A DNA stretch of 64,000 nucleotides from Bog-756 sp963833585 (GTDB lineage: Bacteria; Actinomycetota; Acidimicrobiia; Acidimicrobiales; RAAP-2). Made by a program: the position numbers and the translations under genes. Below are positions 8,418 through 16,968 of this stretch, in pieces; position 1 is the stretch's first letter, and every line of letters begins with the position of its first letter. The stretch lies in NCBI GenBank assembly GCA_963833585.1, contig CAWHYF010000005.1:248001-312000 (forward strand), in the 5' to 3' direction. Below the pieces are notes generated by a model that had not been told where the DNA came from, ran no database searches, and was given only the letters and a program-made list of their open reading frames with translations.

Positions 8418-9218
8418 ATGCACGACGTGGTGCTGATCACGGGGGCGTCGTCGGGAATCGGGCAGGCCTGTGCCGACCGCCTGCACGACCGAGGCTGGAC
8501 GGTGATCGGCACCAGCCGACGGGGCACGTCGAGCGGGCCCTGGGCGTCACGGGTCATGGACGTCGACCAGGACGAGCCGGTCCTGGGGGTGCTCCAGGCG
8601 ATCCTGGTGGAGCACGGTCGTCTCGACGCCGTGGTGGCCTGTGCCGGGTGGGGACTGGCCGGGGCGGCCGAGGAGACACCCCTGGCCGAGGCCCGGGAGC
8701 AGCTGGAGACCAACTTCTGGGGAGCGGTCCGGGTGGTACAGGGCGCGCTGCCGATGATGCGACGCCAGGGTCGGGGCCGGCTGGTGCTGATGAGCTCCAT
8801 CGGAGGGGTGCTCGGCCTTCCGTTCCAGGCGTTCTACAGCGCTTCGAAATTCGCTCTGGAGGGCTACGGGGAGTCGTTGGCCTACGAAGTGGCGCCGTTC
8901 GGCATCGACGTGACCCTGGTGGAGCCGGGCAACGTCCGGACCGGATTCACCGACGCCCGACGCCACGCGGCCGCCCCCGAGGCGGGGTCCGCCTACTCGG
9001 CCGCGGCGGACCGGGCGGTGGGCAAGATGGCCGGGGACGAGGAGGTCGGGGTGGCCCCCGACCGGGTGGCGGCCCTGGTGCAGCGGGTCCTCGAGGCCAA
9101 GCGGCCCCCCCGCAGGGCCTCGGTGGGCAAGCTGGACGAGCGGGTGGGGATCGTGGGGAAGCGCCTCCTCCCCTACCGCCTCTTCGAGCAGGCGGCCAAG
9201 GGTAGTCTCGGCGTCTGA
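8418..9218 (+). CDS. Short-chain dehydrogenase/reductase (SDR)
   Basis: This 266-aa protein is a classical SDR: the cofactor motif LITGASSGIGQA is at residues 5-16, VVACAG is the NAG-like motif near 75, the catalytic Ser lies in LMSSIGG and Tyr/Lys in YSASK. The preferred coenzyme and substrate are not evident; the family oxidises or reduces alcohols and ketones. The start is the ATG just before the Rossmann motif, with GGGGA 5 bases upstream, although the frame is open far upstream inside the kinase gene. It is followed closely by the 387-aa protein. Confidence 0.85.
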   Translation: MHDVVLITGASSGIGQACADRLHDRGWTVIGTSRRGTSSGPWASRVMDVDQDEPVLGVLQAILVEHGRLDAVVACAGWGLAGAAEETPLAEAREQLETNFWGAVRVVQGALPMMRRQGRGRLVLMSSIGGVLGLPFQAFYSASKFALEGYGESLAYEVAPFGIDVTLVEPGNVRTGFTDARRHAAAPEAGSAYSAAADRAVGKMAGDEEVGVAPDRVAALVQRVLEAKRPPRRASVGKLDERVGIVGKRLLPYRLFEQAAKGSLGV

Positions 9219-9274
9219 CCACGGCGGCCACCTCACGGCACACCCGGTGCCCGAGGAGCCGAAGGAGGCTGGGC

Positions 9275-10438
9275 ATGGCCAATCCCCTCGGTCCGCTGGG
9301 ACCGGCCGACGAGCGGTTCGACCACCAGATCGCCGACACCTTCGCCACCGTCGGGATCAGCGACCCCTCGTGGACCGAGAAGGTGTGCGCCATGGCCGCC
9401 CGGCGGGACGGCGGCCTGCAGCTCGGGTTCGGGATGGGCAAGTACACCAACCGCAACGTGCTCGACGGATACGCCGGCGTCTCCCGGGGGGCCGAACAGC
9501 TCACCGTTCGCGGCAGCCGCCGCCTCTTCCCCGACCCGGAGACCGCCACGGTGGGGCCCATCCGCTACGAGGTGCTGGAGCCGATGCGCCGGGTCCGCTT
9601 CTCCCTCGAGCCCAACGAGTGCCAGCCGCTGGCCTTCGACTGGGTGTACGAGGCGGTCCTGCCCCCGGCCCCCGAGGACCGGACCCACCAGCGGACCCCC
9701 CTGGGCTACCGGGTCAGCGCCGAACTGGTCCGGTACCACCAGATCGGCACGGCATCCGGCTGGGTGGAGCTCGACGGGGAGCGCCACGAGATCTCGCCCG
9801 ACGAATGGGTCTCCACCCGGGACCACTCCTGGGGGGTGCGCTACGACGTGGGCACGCCGCCCACCGACCTCGACCCGTTCAACCCGGTCGCCGAGATGGA
9901 CTTCCAGATGATCTGGTGTCCGGTGCTGATGGCCGACACCGACGGCACTCCCTGGGGTCTGTTCATGCACCTGGTCGACATGACCGGGTTCGGACGACAC
10001 CACCGCACGGTGATGGGCGCCGTCGAGCACACCGACGGCACCTCGGACCGGATGGTCGACATCCGCCCCGACCTCTCCTACCACCCCGACAACCGCCGCC
10101 TCCGGGGTGGGACGGTGGAGGTGACGATGGAGGACGGCGCGGTCCGCCGGTTCGAGCTGGAGGTCCCCACCGACACCGGGTTCCACCTGGGGGCGGGCCT
10201 CTACTTCGGATGGCAGGGCCACCACCACGGGGAGTGGCGTGGCGAACTCCACGTGGACGGCGAACGACTCGACGACTGCCGTGACCCGTCGCTGGCCCGG
10301 GCCTTGCACCAGATCCGCGACACCGTCGTGCACGTCCGCGACCTGGACACCGGGGCGCACGGCTGGGGCAACTGCCAGCCGATGATGTGCGGTGGCTTCC
10401 CGGACAAGGGACTGAGCGCCGACTCCTCGTTCTGGTAG
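9275..10438 (+). CDS. Conserved hypothetical protein, CrtC/DUF7064-like beta-sheet architecture
   Basis: A 387-aa soluble protein with no signal peptide or membrane segment and no catalytic motif I can name. Its overall look (many aromatic and charged beta strands, a duplicated lipocalin-like layout, the block WVSTRDHSWGVRYDVG near residues 173-188, and FGRHHRTVMG) recalls the hydroxyneurosporene-hydratase-like (CrtC) and DUF7064/7065 proteins found in many actinobacteria; the resemblance is from memory and not strong. It has one of the best ribosome binding sites in the window (AAGGAGG six to seven bases before ATG). It follows the SDR gene in the same direction and may share its substrate. 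Confidence 0.6.
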   Translation: MANPLGPLGPADERFDHQIADTFATVGISDPSWTEKVCAMAARRDGGLQLGFGMGKYTNRNVLDGYAGVSRGAEQLTVRGSRRLFPDPETATVGPIRYEVLEPMRRVRFSLEPNECQPLAFDWVYEAVLPPAPEDRTHQRTPLGYRVSAELVRYHQIGTASGWVELDGERHEISPDEWVSTRDHSWGVRYDVGTPPTDLDPFNPVAEMDFQMIWCPVLMADTDGTPWGLFMHLVDMTGFGRHHRTVMGAVEHTDGTSDRMVDIRPDLSYHPDNRRLRGGTVEVTMEDGAVRRFELEVPTDTGFHLGAGLYFGWQGHHHGEWRGELHVDGERLDDCRDPSLARALHQIRDTVVHVRDLDTGAHGWGNCQPMMCGGFPDKGLSADSSFW

Positions 10439-10502
10439 GCCTGGTCGCGGCGGCGCGTCGGGACCGCACCCCGGTCGGCGAGCGACGGTCCCTTCCCCGG
10501 AG

Positions 10503-11498
10503 TCAGGGGGAGGTCAGGGGAAGGGCCAGGGCCGTGGCCGGGAGCCGGCGACCGTCACCGGCGGCCGGCGACCACGCCACCAGCACCGGGTCGGGCGGCT
10601 CGACCCGTCGGTGCAGCACGGCGAGGGCCACCGGCCCACCCCGGGCCGGGGACCACGCCACCGACGACAGGTGCCCCACTTCGTGCTGGCCGTCGGCCGT
10701 GGACACCGGACAGCCCACCAGGCTGGCCACCTGATCGGGGCCCACCGGCATCTGCCGGCCGGCTTCCTCGAGGACCACCCCCCGGAGATGGTGGGCGACC
10801 TTCGACCCTCGGGCGTCGAGCCGGGCCACCAGCTCCTGCCCGGTGAAGCAGCCCTTGGTGAAGGACACCGTCCGGTCGACCAACCCGACCTCCGCGGCGA
10901 TGATTCCTTCGACCAGCTCGCGCCCGCCCACCGGGATACCGGCCTCGATACGGGACGCCTCCCAGGCTTCGAACGGCACGCGGGCCACGGAGGGGGTGAC
11001 CCAGTCGTCCAACCCGCCGGCCGGGAGGGGACCGAGCAGGTCCACGCCGGCCAGTCCGTTGAACGACGTCGGCACTGCGAGGTCGGGTGCCCCCGTGACC
11101 GACCCGGCGGCATGGGGGCCGCGGACGGCGACGCAGGCCCAGTCGAGCGGTTCGAAAGCGACCTTGGTCCGAAGCCGGAACCGCTCCAATCTGGCCACCA
11201 TGACCGGACCCGATCCGGCATCGGCGTCCAGGACGAAGACGTCGTCCGCGGCCCGGGTGATCCGTAGATACGCCTCGAACTTCCCCTGGGGGCTCAGCAG
11301 CAACGACTCGGCCGAGCTCCCCACCCCGAGAGCGGAGACGTCCTGGCTGCACTGTCCCTGGAGGTACTCGGTGACATCCGCCCCGGACGCCCGAAGTACG
11401 TCACGCCGCAGGAGGACGGCCCCGGCCGTGGCGTGCAGGGCGTCGTAGCCCGCGGCCAGCCCGTCACCGTCGGGGGACGGGTGCCCGGGAGCGGTCAT
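10503..11498 (-). CDS. ygfZ: Folate-binding protein YgfZ / iron-sulfur cluster assembly factor
   Basis: This 331-aa protein belongs to the YgfZ/GcvT-like family, which binds tetrahydrofolate and helps build or repair certain iron-sulfur enzymes. The signature K-G-C-F-T-G-Q-E is at 215-222, with the essential cysteine at 217; LQGQCSQDV near 46-54 is another family block. The start is the ATG at 11498, which overlaps the trpE stop by 4 bp, although the frame is open further upstream. Its place as the last gene behind hisI-trpE suggests co-expression with amino-acid synthesis; no metabolic reason is obvious. Confidence 0.9.
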   Translation of the reverse strand: MTAPGHPSPDGDGLAAGYDALHATAGAVLLRRDVLRASGADVTEYLQGQCSQDVSALGVGSSAESLLLSPQGKFEAYLRITRAADDVFVLDADAGSGPVMVARLERFRLRTKVAFEPLDWACVAVRGPHAAGSVTGAPDLAVPTSFNGLAGVDLLGPLPAGGLDDWVTPSVARVPFEAWEASRIEAGIPVGGRELVEGIIAAEVGLVDRTVSFTKGCFTGQELVARLDARGSKVAHHLRGVVLEEAGRQMPVGPDQVASLVGCPVSTADGQHEVGHLSSVAWSPARGGPVALAVLHRRVEPPDPVLVAWSPAAGDGRRLPATALALPLTSP

Positions 11499-13147
11499 GA
11501 AGGGGCCGCCGGAGCCGGAGCCGGGTGGGAGGGGCTCGTTCCGCCGACCGACGGGGCGCGCGGCCGCGGCGCACCGGATGCTCCCGTCGTGGGGCCCACC
11601 GGGGTCGCGGCGGCGCGGGCCATGGCCACGGCCGACAGCATGGCGGCGGCCTTGTGCGCGCACTCGGCGTTCTCGGTGGCCGGGTCGCTGTCGGCCACGA
11701 TGCCCGCGCCGGCCTGCACCGAGGCGCCGCCGTCCGGGCTCACCGTCATGGTGCGGATGGCGATGGCGGTGTCCAAGTTGCCGGAGAAGTCGAGGTACCC
11801 GACCACCCCGCCGTACACACCCCGCTTGGTCGGCTCCAGGTCGTCGATGATCTCCATGGCCCGGACCTTGGGGGCCCCGGACAGCGTCCCGGCCGGGAGG
11901 GTCGCCCGGAGCACGTCGATGGGCCCTTTCCCCGGAGCCAGTCGCCCGGAGACCTGGGAGGTCAGGTGCATGATGTGGCTGTACCGCTCCACCACCATCA
12001 TCTCGTCCACCACCTCGGTCCCGAAGCTGACCACCCGGCCCACGTCGTTGCGGGCCAGATCCACCAACATGACGTGCTCGGCCACCTCCTTCGGATCCTC
12101 GACCAGTTCGCCCTCCAACCGGCCGTCCTCCTCGGCGGTGGCGCCCCGGGGCCGGGAGCCGGCGATGGGGCGTGACACCACGGTCCCCTCCCGCAGCCGG
12201 ACCATCGGCTCGGGGGACGCCCCCACCACGGTGACTTCCGGGAAACGCAGGAAGTAGAGATAGGGGCTCGGATTGACCAGGCGGAGGACCCGGTAGACGT
12301 CGAAGGGGTCGGCACCGAGCGCCGGGAGGTCGTAGCGTTGGGACAGGACGACCTGGAACACATCGCCGGCGGTCACATGCTCCTTGGCCGCCCGGACGGC
12401 GTCCTGGTAGAGGGAATCGGACATGGTGCGGCGCACGTCGGGGGGCGGGGCGGCCCGTTCCGGTCGGGGCCGGGCGGGCTGGTCGAGTGGCCGGAAACAG
12501 TCGGCGGCCAACTCGTCGAGCCGTGCGAGCGCGGCGCGGTGGGCCGCGTCCAGCTGCTCGGCCGACCACGCCGGGTCGACGACCACGTTGTCGATCAGCA
12601 CCACCCGTTGGCGCCAGTGGTCGAAGGCGGCCAGCTGTCCGATGACCGCCAGGATGGCGTCGGGATGGCCGAGGTCGTCCGGCGGGGTCCCGGGCAGGTA
12701 TTCGACCTCACGGACCACGTCGTAGCCCAGATAGCCGACCAGTCCGGCATGGAGCGGCGGGAGGTCAGGGAGGTCGGGCGAGTCGAAGGTGGCCAGGACG
12801 GCTTCGAGGGCGGCCAGCGCCCCCCGCTCGCCGCTCACCGCCTGGCCGGTGGCGGCATCCAGGTCGAGGTCGCCCGCCGTGGTCACCGAGGTCCCGCGGG
12901 CCGTGATGGTGGCCAGGGGGTTGCGTCCCACGAAGGAGTACCGGCCCCAGCGTTCGCCCCCCTCGACCGACTCCAGGAGGAAGCCGGTGCGGTCCTCGGA
13001 CTCCACGATCTGGAGGAACGCCGCAACCGGGGTGAGGGTATCGGCCACCAGTTCTCGCCAGACCGGGACGATGCGGTGCCGCGCCGCCAGGGTGCGGAAC
13101 CCGGATCGACCGGGACCGGCCGCGGCCTCGGCGCGGGGCGGCGTCAT
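11495..13147 (-). CDS. trpE: Anthranilate synthase component I
   Basis: TrpE (550 aa) makes anthranilate from chorismate with ammonia supplied by the TrpG glutaminase subunit (not in this window). The chorismate-binding half is clear: VFQVVLSQRY, PSPYLYFLRF, ASPEPMVRLREG, RPIAGSRPRG, EHVMLVDLARNDVGRV, PAGTLSGAPK and GAGIVADSDPATE. The N-terminal regulatory region RTGFLLESVEGGERWGRYSF carries the tryptophan feedback site of the family. I chose the ATG at 13147, which overlaps the hisI stop by 4 bp. About 35 Pro/Ala-rich residues extend the C-terminus. trpE is separated from trpC-trpF-trpB and coupled instead to a histidine gene. Confidence 0.97.
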   Translation of the reverse strand: MTPPRAEAAAGPGRSGFRTLAARHRIVPVWRELVADTLTPVAAFLQIVESEDRTGFLLESVEGGERWGRYSFVGRNPLATITARGTSVTTAGDLDLDAATGQAVSGERGALAALEAVLATFDSPDLPDLPPLHAGLVGYLGYDVVREVEYLPGTPPDDLGHPDAILAVIGQLAAFDHWRQRVVLIDNVVVDPAWSAEQLDAAHRAALARLDELAADCFRPLDQPARPRPERAAPPPDVRRTMSDSLYQDAVRAAKEHVTAGDVFQVVLSQRYDLPALGADPFDVYRVLRLVNPSPYLYFLRFPEVTVVGASPEPMVRLREGTVVSRPIAGSRPRGATAEEDGRLEGELVEDPKEVAEHVMLVDLARNDVGRVVSFGTEVVDEMMVVERYSHIMHLTSQVSGRLAPGKGPIDVLRATLPAGTLSGAPKVRAMEIIDDLEPTKRGVYGGVVGYLDFSGNLDTAIAIRTMTVSPDGGASVQAGAGIVADSDPATENAECAHKAAAMLSAVAMARAAATPVGPTTGASGAPRPRAPSVGGTSPSHPAPAPAAPS

Positions 13148-13548
13148 GGGGCCGGCGGGGTGGACCCGAAGGCCCGGTAGAAACAGCTGCGGCTCCCGGT
13201 GTGGCACGCCCCCGCGCCGGCCTGGTCCACCTCCACCAGCACCGCATCCCCGTCGCAGTCGTAGTGGACGCGGCGCACGTACTGGCGGTCCCCCGACGTC
13301 TCGCCCTTGCACCAGAACTCCTGACGGCTCCGACTCCAGAACCAGGTGCGTCCGGTCTCGAGGGTGCGGCGCAGCGACTCAGAGTTCATCCACGCCAACA
13401 TGAGGACCGCACCGTCGGTGGCGTCTTGGACGATGACGGGGACCAGACCGTCGCCGTTGTAGGTGATCCGGTCGAGCTCCTCTGGGGTGAAGGGGACCGG
13501 GGTCGTCTCGAAGCCCTGGTTGGATCCGGTGGTCTCGGTGGTGGTCAC
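13144..13548 (-). CDS. hisI: Phosphoribosyl-AMP cyclohydrolase
   Basis: HisI (134 aa) opens the purine ring of PR-AMP in histidine synthesis. Motifs are MLAWMNSESL, TWFWSRSRQEFWCKGETSG and the zinc-binding YDCDGDA...ACHTGSRSCF. It lacks the PR-ATP pyrophosphohydrolase (HisE) domain, so it is the single-function form. The start is a GTG (13548) after a Thr-rich stretch; no strong ribosome site is visible. The 140-bp gap to the groES-like gene is C-rich and holds nothing I recognise. hisI overlaps trpE by 4 bp. Confidence 0.95.
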   Translation of the reverse strand: MTTTETTGSNQGFETTPVPFTPEELDRITYNGDGLVPVIVQDATDGAVLMLAWMNSESLRRTLETGRTWFWSRSRQEFWCKGETSGDRQYVRRVHYDCDGDAVLVEVDQAGAGACHTGSRSCFYRAFGSTPPAP

Positions 13549-13688
13549 GGTCGGTGCTCCCTGGTGTGGTGGCGGTGGGGGGTCGGGTGGGCGACGTGGT
13601 CGGTGTGGTCGGGGTGCGTGCCGTCGCTGCGGGCCGGATCCGGGCGGCGGCTGCAGGTCGGGTTGTTCCCGTCCTGTCGACCCACCCG

Positions 13689-14057
13689 TCAGAGGTAGAG
13701 GCCGGTGCCGCCGTCGATGCGGGTGGCGGCCACCGCATGGATGTCCCGTTCCCTCAGGATCACGTACTCGTCGCCCTGCACCTCGACCTCGAATCGGTCT
13801 TCGGGGTTGAACAGCACGGTGTCCCCGACTTTGACCGACCGCACGTGGGGCCCCACCGCCACGGCCTCGGCCCAAGCCAGTCGGCGGGATACCTGGGCGG
13901 TGGCGGGGATCAGGATGCCGGCCCGGGAGCGACGCTCGCCGTCGGTCTGAGCCACCTGGACCAGCACGCGATCGGCCAACACGGTGATGGGCAGCTTGGT
14001 CGGTCCGGAATCTCCGTTCTGCCTGGTCGCCGTGGCTTCTGGGGTAGTGGTGGCCAC
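13689..14057 (-). CDS. GroES-like co-chaperonin (Cpn10 family)
   Basis: This protein of about 122 residues has the Cpn10 fold signatures: PITVLADRVLVQVAQ at the N-terminus, the mobile-loop region ERRSRAGILIPATAQ, AVAVGPHVRSVKVGDTVLFNPEDRFEVEV and a final EYVILRERDIHAV. It is clearly divergent from housekeeping GroES and no groEL is nearby. It begins with two consecutive GTG codons; I chose the second (14057) because a TAGCCT box sits 6 bases before it, while 14060 is the other option. It is embedded between hisF and hisI and probably has its own promoter. Confidence 0.8.
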   Translation of the reverse strand: MATTTPEATATRQNGDSGPTKLPITVLADRVLVQVAQTDGERRSRAGILIPATAQVSRRLAWAEAVAVGPHVRSVKVGDTVLFNPEDRFEVEVQGDEYVILRERDIHAVAATRIDGGTGLYL

Positions 14058-14063
14058 CACCGA

Positions 14064-14069
14064 AGGCTA
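14064..14069 (-). promoter_or_regulatory. Probable -10 box of the groES-like gene
   Basis: TAGCCT lies 6 bases before the GTG at 14057 on the minus strand, in the 50-bp gap after hisF. It suggests that the groES-hisI-trpE-ygfZ part can be transcribed separately from the his genes upstream. Confidence 0.4.
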
Positions 14070-14107
14070 CCGCAGGGTCGGCCGCTTCCGATCCGATGGG
14101 CAACCGG

Positions 14108-14872
14108 TCAGAGCGGACGCACCGCCACGCCCGCGGCGAGCAGGTACTCCTTGGCCTGGTCCACGGTGAACTCGCCGAGATGGAAGATCGAGGCGGCCAG
14201 CACGGCGTCGGCCTCCCCGGCCACCGCCCCCTCCACCAGGTGCTCGAGGGTCCCGACGCCGCCCGAGGCGATGACCGGCACGGGGCACCGCCGGCTGACC
14301 GCTCGGGTGAGGTCGAGGTCGAAGCCGTCCCTGGTCCCGTCGCGGTCCATCGAGGTGAGCAGGATCTCGCCGGCACCGATGGTGGCGCACCGCTCCGCCC
14401 ACTCGAGGGCGTCCACTCCTGTGGGCGTACGTCCGCCGTGGGTGAACACCTCCCATCCGTCCTCCGCCCGGTCCGTTCGCCGCCGACGGGCGTCCACCGC
14501 CACCACCACGCACTGGGCCCCGAACTCGTCGGCCAGCTCGGCGACCAGCTCCGGACGTTCGACGGCGGCTGTATTCACGCCGACCTTGTCCGCACCGGCC
14601 CGGAGGAGCAGACGGGCGTCCCCCACCGAGCGGATCCCTCCCCCCACGGTGAACGGGATGAAGACCATCTCGGCGGTTCGGGACACCACCTCGACCATGG
14701 TGGCGCGGTGATCGGAGGATGCCGTGATGTCGAGGAACACCAACTCGTCGGCGCCCTGGGCGTCGTAACGGGCGGCCAACTCCACCGGGTCCCCGGCGTC
14801 GAACAGGTCGACGAACCGCACCCCCTTGACCACCCGTCCGGCATCCACGTCGAGACACGGGATCACTCTCAC
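14108..14872 (-). CDS. hisF: Imidazole glycerol phosphate synthase subunit HisF
   Basis: HisF (254 aa) is the cyclase barrel that, with HisH, turns PRFAR and ammonia into imidazole glycerol phosphate and AICAR. The catalytic aspartates are D8 (VIPCLDVD) and the Asp in VVVAVDARRR; phosphate loops appear as TVGGGIRS and PVIASGGVGT. Length is standard. It starts with a GTG that overlaps the hisA stop by 4 bp (GTGA), in line with the compact operon; the longer open frame upstream is spurious. Confidence 0.97.
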   Translation of the reverse strand: MRVIPCLDVDAGRVVKGVRFVDLFDAGDPVELAARYDAQGADELVFLDITASSDHRATMVEVVSRTAEMVFIPFTVGGGIRSVGDARLLLRAGADKVGVNTAAVERPELVAELADEFGAQCVVVAVDARRRRTDRAEDGWEVFTHGGRTPTGVDALEWAERCATIGAGEILLTSMDRDGTRDGFDLDLTRAVSRRCPVPVIASGGVGTLEHLVEGAVAGEADAVLAASIFHLGEFTVDQAKEYLLAAGVAVRPL

Positions 14873-15645
14873 GGAGTGCACGCCGCCACCCCCTCCTCCA
14901 CGGTCATCGCTCCTGCCACCAAGGCTCGGCCGGTGATGGCCCCGGACAGACGGCGCCCTCCGGGGCCGTCGGACGGGGACGATCGGCCCGGGGACACCTG
15001 GAGGTGGGCCAGGGCGGCGAGGTCCGCCACCGAGCCCACGCCCCCCGAGGCGATCACCGGGATCGACGTCGACCCGAGCACCTGGCCGAGGCCGTCGAGA
15101 TCGGGTCCGGACAGCGTCCCGTCGCGGTCGATGGCGGTCACGATCACCGCGGCCGCACCGAGACCCTCCAGCGCGCCGAGGAGCTCGGCCACGCTGGTGC
15201 CGCTTCCCACCTCCCACCCTCGTACGGCCACTTCGGTGCCACCGTCGGGATCACGGCGGTAGTCGATGCCCACCGCCACCCGGCCCGGGTACCGCTGGAC
15301 CATCTCCCCGACCAGCTCCGGGCGGTCGAGGACCACCGTGCCGAGGACCACCCGGGCCAGACCTCCGCCCAACAGTTCGTCCACGTCGGCCTCCGTCCGC
15401 ACGCCCCCGCCCGCCTGCACCGGGATGTCCACGGCGCGGGCGATGTCCAACACGGTGGACCGGTTGGCCGGCCGTCCCGAACGCGCCGCGTCGAGGTCGA
15501 CGACGTGGAGCCAGGGGGCCCCTCCTTCGCTGAACCGCCGGGCCAGCTCGACCGGATCCCCGTAGCGGGTCTCGCGTCCGAAGTCGCCCTGGGTGAGGCG
15601 GACCGCGCCGCCGTCGCGCAGGTCGATGGCCGGATAGAGGTCCAT
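14869..15645 (-). CDS. hisA: ProFAR isomerase HisA
   Basis: This 258-aa barrel isomerises ProFAR to PRFAR, the fourth step of histidine synthesis. LYPAIDLRDGGAVRLTQGDF carries the first catalytic Asp and VAVGIDYRRDPDG the second; QAGGGVRT and PVIASGGVGS are the phosphate loops. In most actinobacteria the orthologue is PriA, which also does the TrpF reaction, but a complete trpF is present at 1.4-2.1 kb, so a dedicated HisA is more likely here. The ATG follows the hisH stop with a 1-bp overlap; a GTG one codon earlier is an alternative. Confidence 0.93.
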   Translation of the reverse strand: MDLYPAIDLRDGGAVRLTQGDFGRETRYGDPVELARRFSEGGAPWLHVVDLDAARSGRPANRSTVLDIARAVDIPVQAGGGVRTEADVDELLGGGLARVVLGTVVLDRPELVGEMVQRYPGRVAVGIDYRRDPDGGTEVAVRGWEVGSGTSVAELLGALEGLGAAAVIVTAIDRDGTLSGPDLDGLGQVLGSTSIPVIASGGVGSVADLAALAHLQVSPGRSSPSDGPGGRRLSGAITGRALVAGAMTVEEGVAACTP

Positions 15646-16262
15646 CACCGGGCGGCGTCGCCGACCGCGGCCACGAAGTTGGCCAGGATCCCCAGCCCGA
15701 CGGGTCCGGACTTCTCGGGGTGGAACTGGGTGCCCCACACCGGGCCCCGTTCGGCCGAGGCCGTCACCGGACCCCCGTACTCACAGGTCGAGGTGGTGTC
15801 GGCGGTCCGCTCCGGCGCGTAGGAGTGGACGAAGTAGACCCAGGACGGTTGGGGGAGGCCGGCCAGCAGGCCCGGGGGCCCGTCCCCGGCGGGCTCGAGA
15901 CGGTTCCACTGCATCTGCGGATGCTTGACCCCGGCCGGGAGACGACGGACCACCCCGGGCAGGATCCCCAGACCGGCGTGGGTCGGGTCCTCGTCGGAGC
16001 CTTCGTAGAGCAGCTGGAAGCCCACACAGATCCCGAGGAACGGCACACCCCGCTCGACGGCGGACGTCGCTGCCCGGTCCAGGCCGCTCGAGCGGAGGGC
16101 CTGGGCGCAGCGGCCGAAGGCGCCCACTCCCGGCAGCACCACCCCGTCGGCCCCGACCGCCCGTTCCGGGTCGTCGACCAGGTGGGCCTCGGCCCCGAGA
16201 TGCTGGAGGGCCTTCTCGGCCGACCGCAGGTTGCCGATGCCGTAGTCGAGAACGGCGATCAC
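15645..16262 (-). CDS. hisH: Imidazole glycerol phosphate synthase glutaminase subunit HisH
   Basis: HisH (205 aa) releases ammonia from glutamine for HisF. The nucleophile C79 is in FLGICVGFQLLYEGS and the His/Glu pair in WGTQFHPEKSG; LDYGIGNLRS and LPGVGAFG mark the N-terminus. It starts at a GTG (16262) right at the first beta strand; the open frame further upstream lacks family similarity. An 85-bp spacer separates it from hisB, the longest gap inside the his block from hisD to hisF. Confidence 0.96.
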   Translation of the reverse strand: MIAVLDYGIGNLRSAEKALQHLGAEAHLVDDPERAVGADGVVLPGVGAFGRCAQALRSSGLDRAATSAVERGVPFLGICVGFQLLYEGSDEDPTHAGLGILPGVVRRLPAGVKHPQMQWNRLEPAGDGPPGLLAGLPQPSWVYFVHSYAPERTADTTSTCEYGGPVTASAERGPVWGTQFHPEKSGPVGLGILANFVAAVGDAAR

Positions 16263-16347
16263 GGGATGGGGACGCGGGCGATGGCCGAGGGCCGCGGGGC
16301 GATGGGGCCGGACGTCCCTCCCGGCCGGTCGCCTCGGCCCGCCACCC

Positions 16348-16968
16348 TCACAGGGTGCCCTTGGTGGAGGGGACGCCTCCACCCTCGAGGCGGACCGCGT
16401 CCCGGAGGGCCCGGGCCACGCCCTTGAACGAGGCTTCCACGATGTGGTGGGTGTTCTTGCCGGTGCGCAGCCGGATGTGCAACGTGATCCCGGCCGCGGT
16501 GGACAGCGCCCGCCAGAACTCCTCGGCCAGCTGCGGGTCGAACGGCGGATTCCCGAGCGGGTTGGTCTCCGGCGGGAAGTCGATGTCGTACGCCAGATAG
16601 GGGCGACCGGAGAGATCCAGTGCCACCTCGACCAGGGCCTCGTCGAGGGGCAGCGCCACCGATCCGAACCGCCGGACGCCCGCCTTGTCCCCCAACGCCT
16701 CGGCCAGGACCTCGCCCAGGGTGATCCCGACGTCCTCCACCGTGTGGTGGGCGTCGACCTGGAGGTCGCCTCGGGCCACCACCTCGAGGTCGAAGCCGCC
16801 GTGCCGGCCGAGCTGGCTGACCATGTGGTCGAAGAACGGGAGGCCGGTGTCGACCTCGGTGGTGCCGGAGCCGTCGATGTTGAGGGCCACCTCGATGGAG
16901 GTCTCCTTGGTCGACCGCACGGCCGTGGCGGTCCTCGGCGCGGATGGGCTCGTCGTGGTGGGGGTCAT
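16348..16968 (-). CDS. hisB: Imidazoleglycerol-phosphate dehydratase
   Basis: HisB (206 aa) dehydrates imidazole glycerol phosphate to imidazole acetol phosphate. The manganese-binding histidines are in DTGLPFFDHM, DAHHTVEDVGI and KNTHHIVEASFKG. It is the single-function form without a phosphatase domain. The ATG at 16968 overlaps the hisC stop by 4 bp, which fixes the start inside a longer open frame. Confidence 0.97.
   Translation of the reverse strand: MTPTTTSPSAPRTATAVRSTKETSIEVALNIDGSGTTEVDTGLPFFDHMVSQLGRHGGFDLEVVARGDLQVDAHHTVEDVGITLGEVLAEALGDKAGVRRFGSVALPLDEALVEVALDLSGRPYLAYDIDFPPETNPLGNPPFDPQLAEEFWRALSTAAGITLHIRLRTGKNTHHIVEASFKGVARALRDAVRLEGGGVPSTKGTL

Noticed and set aside
10503..12569. 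A 688-residue reading of the ygfZ frame
   Set aside because: The upstream part overlaps trpE antiphase and has no family similarity; the ATG at 11498 gives the usual YgfZ length and the ATGA overlap seen throughout.
14869..15645. Calling the HisA gene bifunctional priA
   Set aside because: A complete trpF exists in the same window, so the dual function is not needed; the residues that decide it cannot be judged with certainty by eye.
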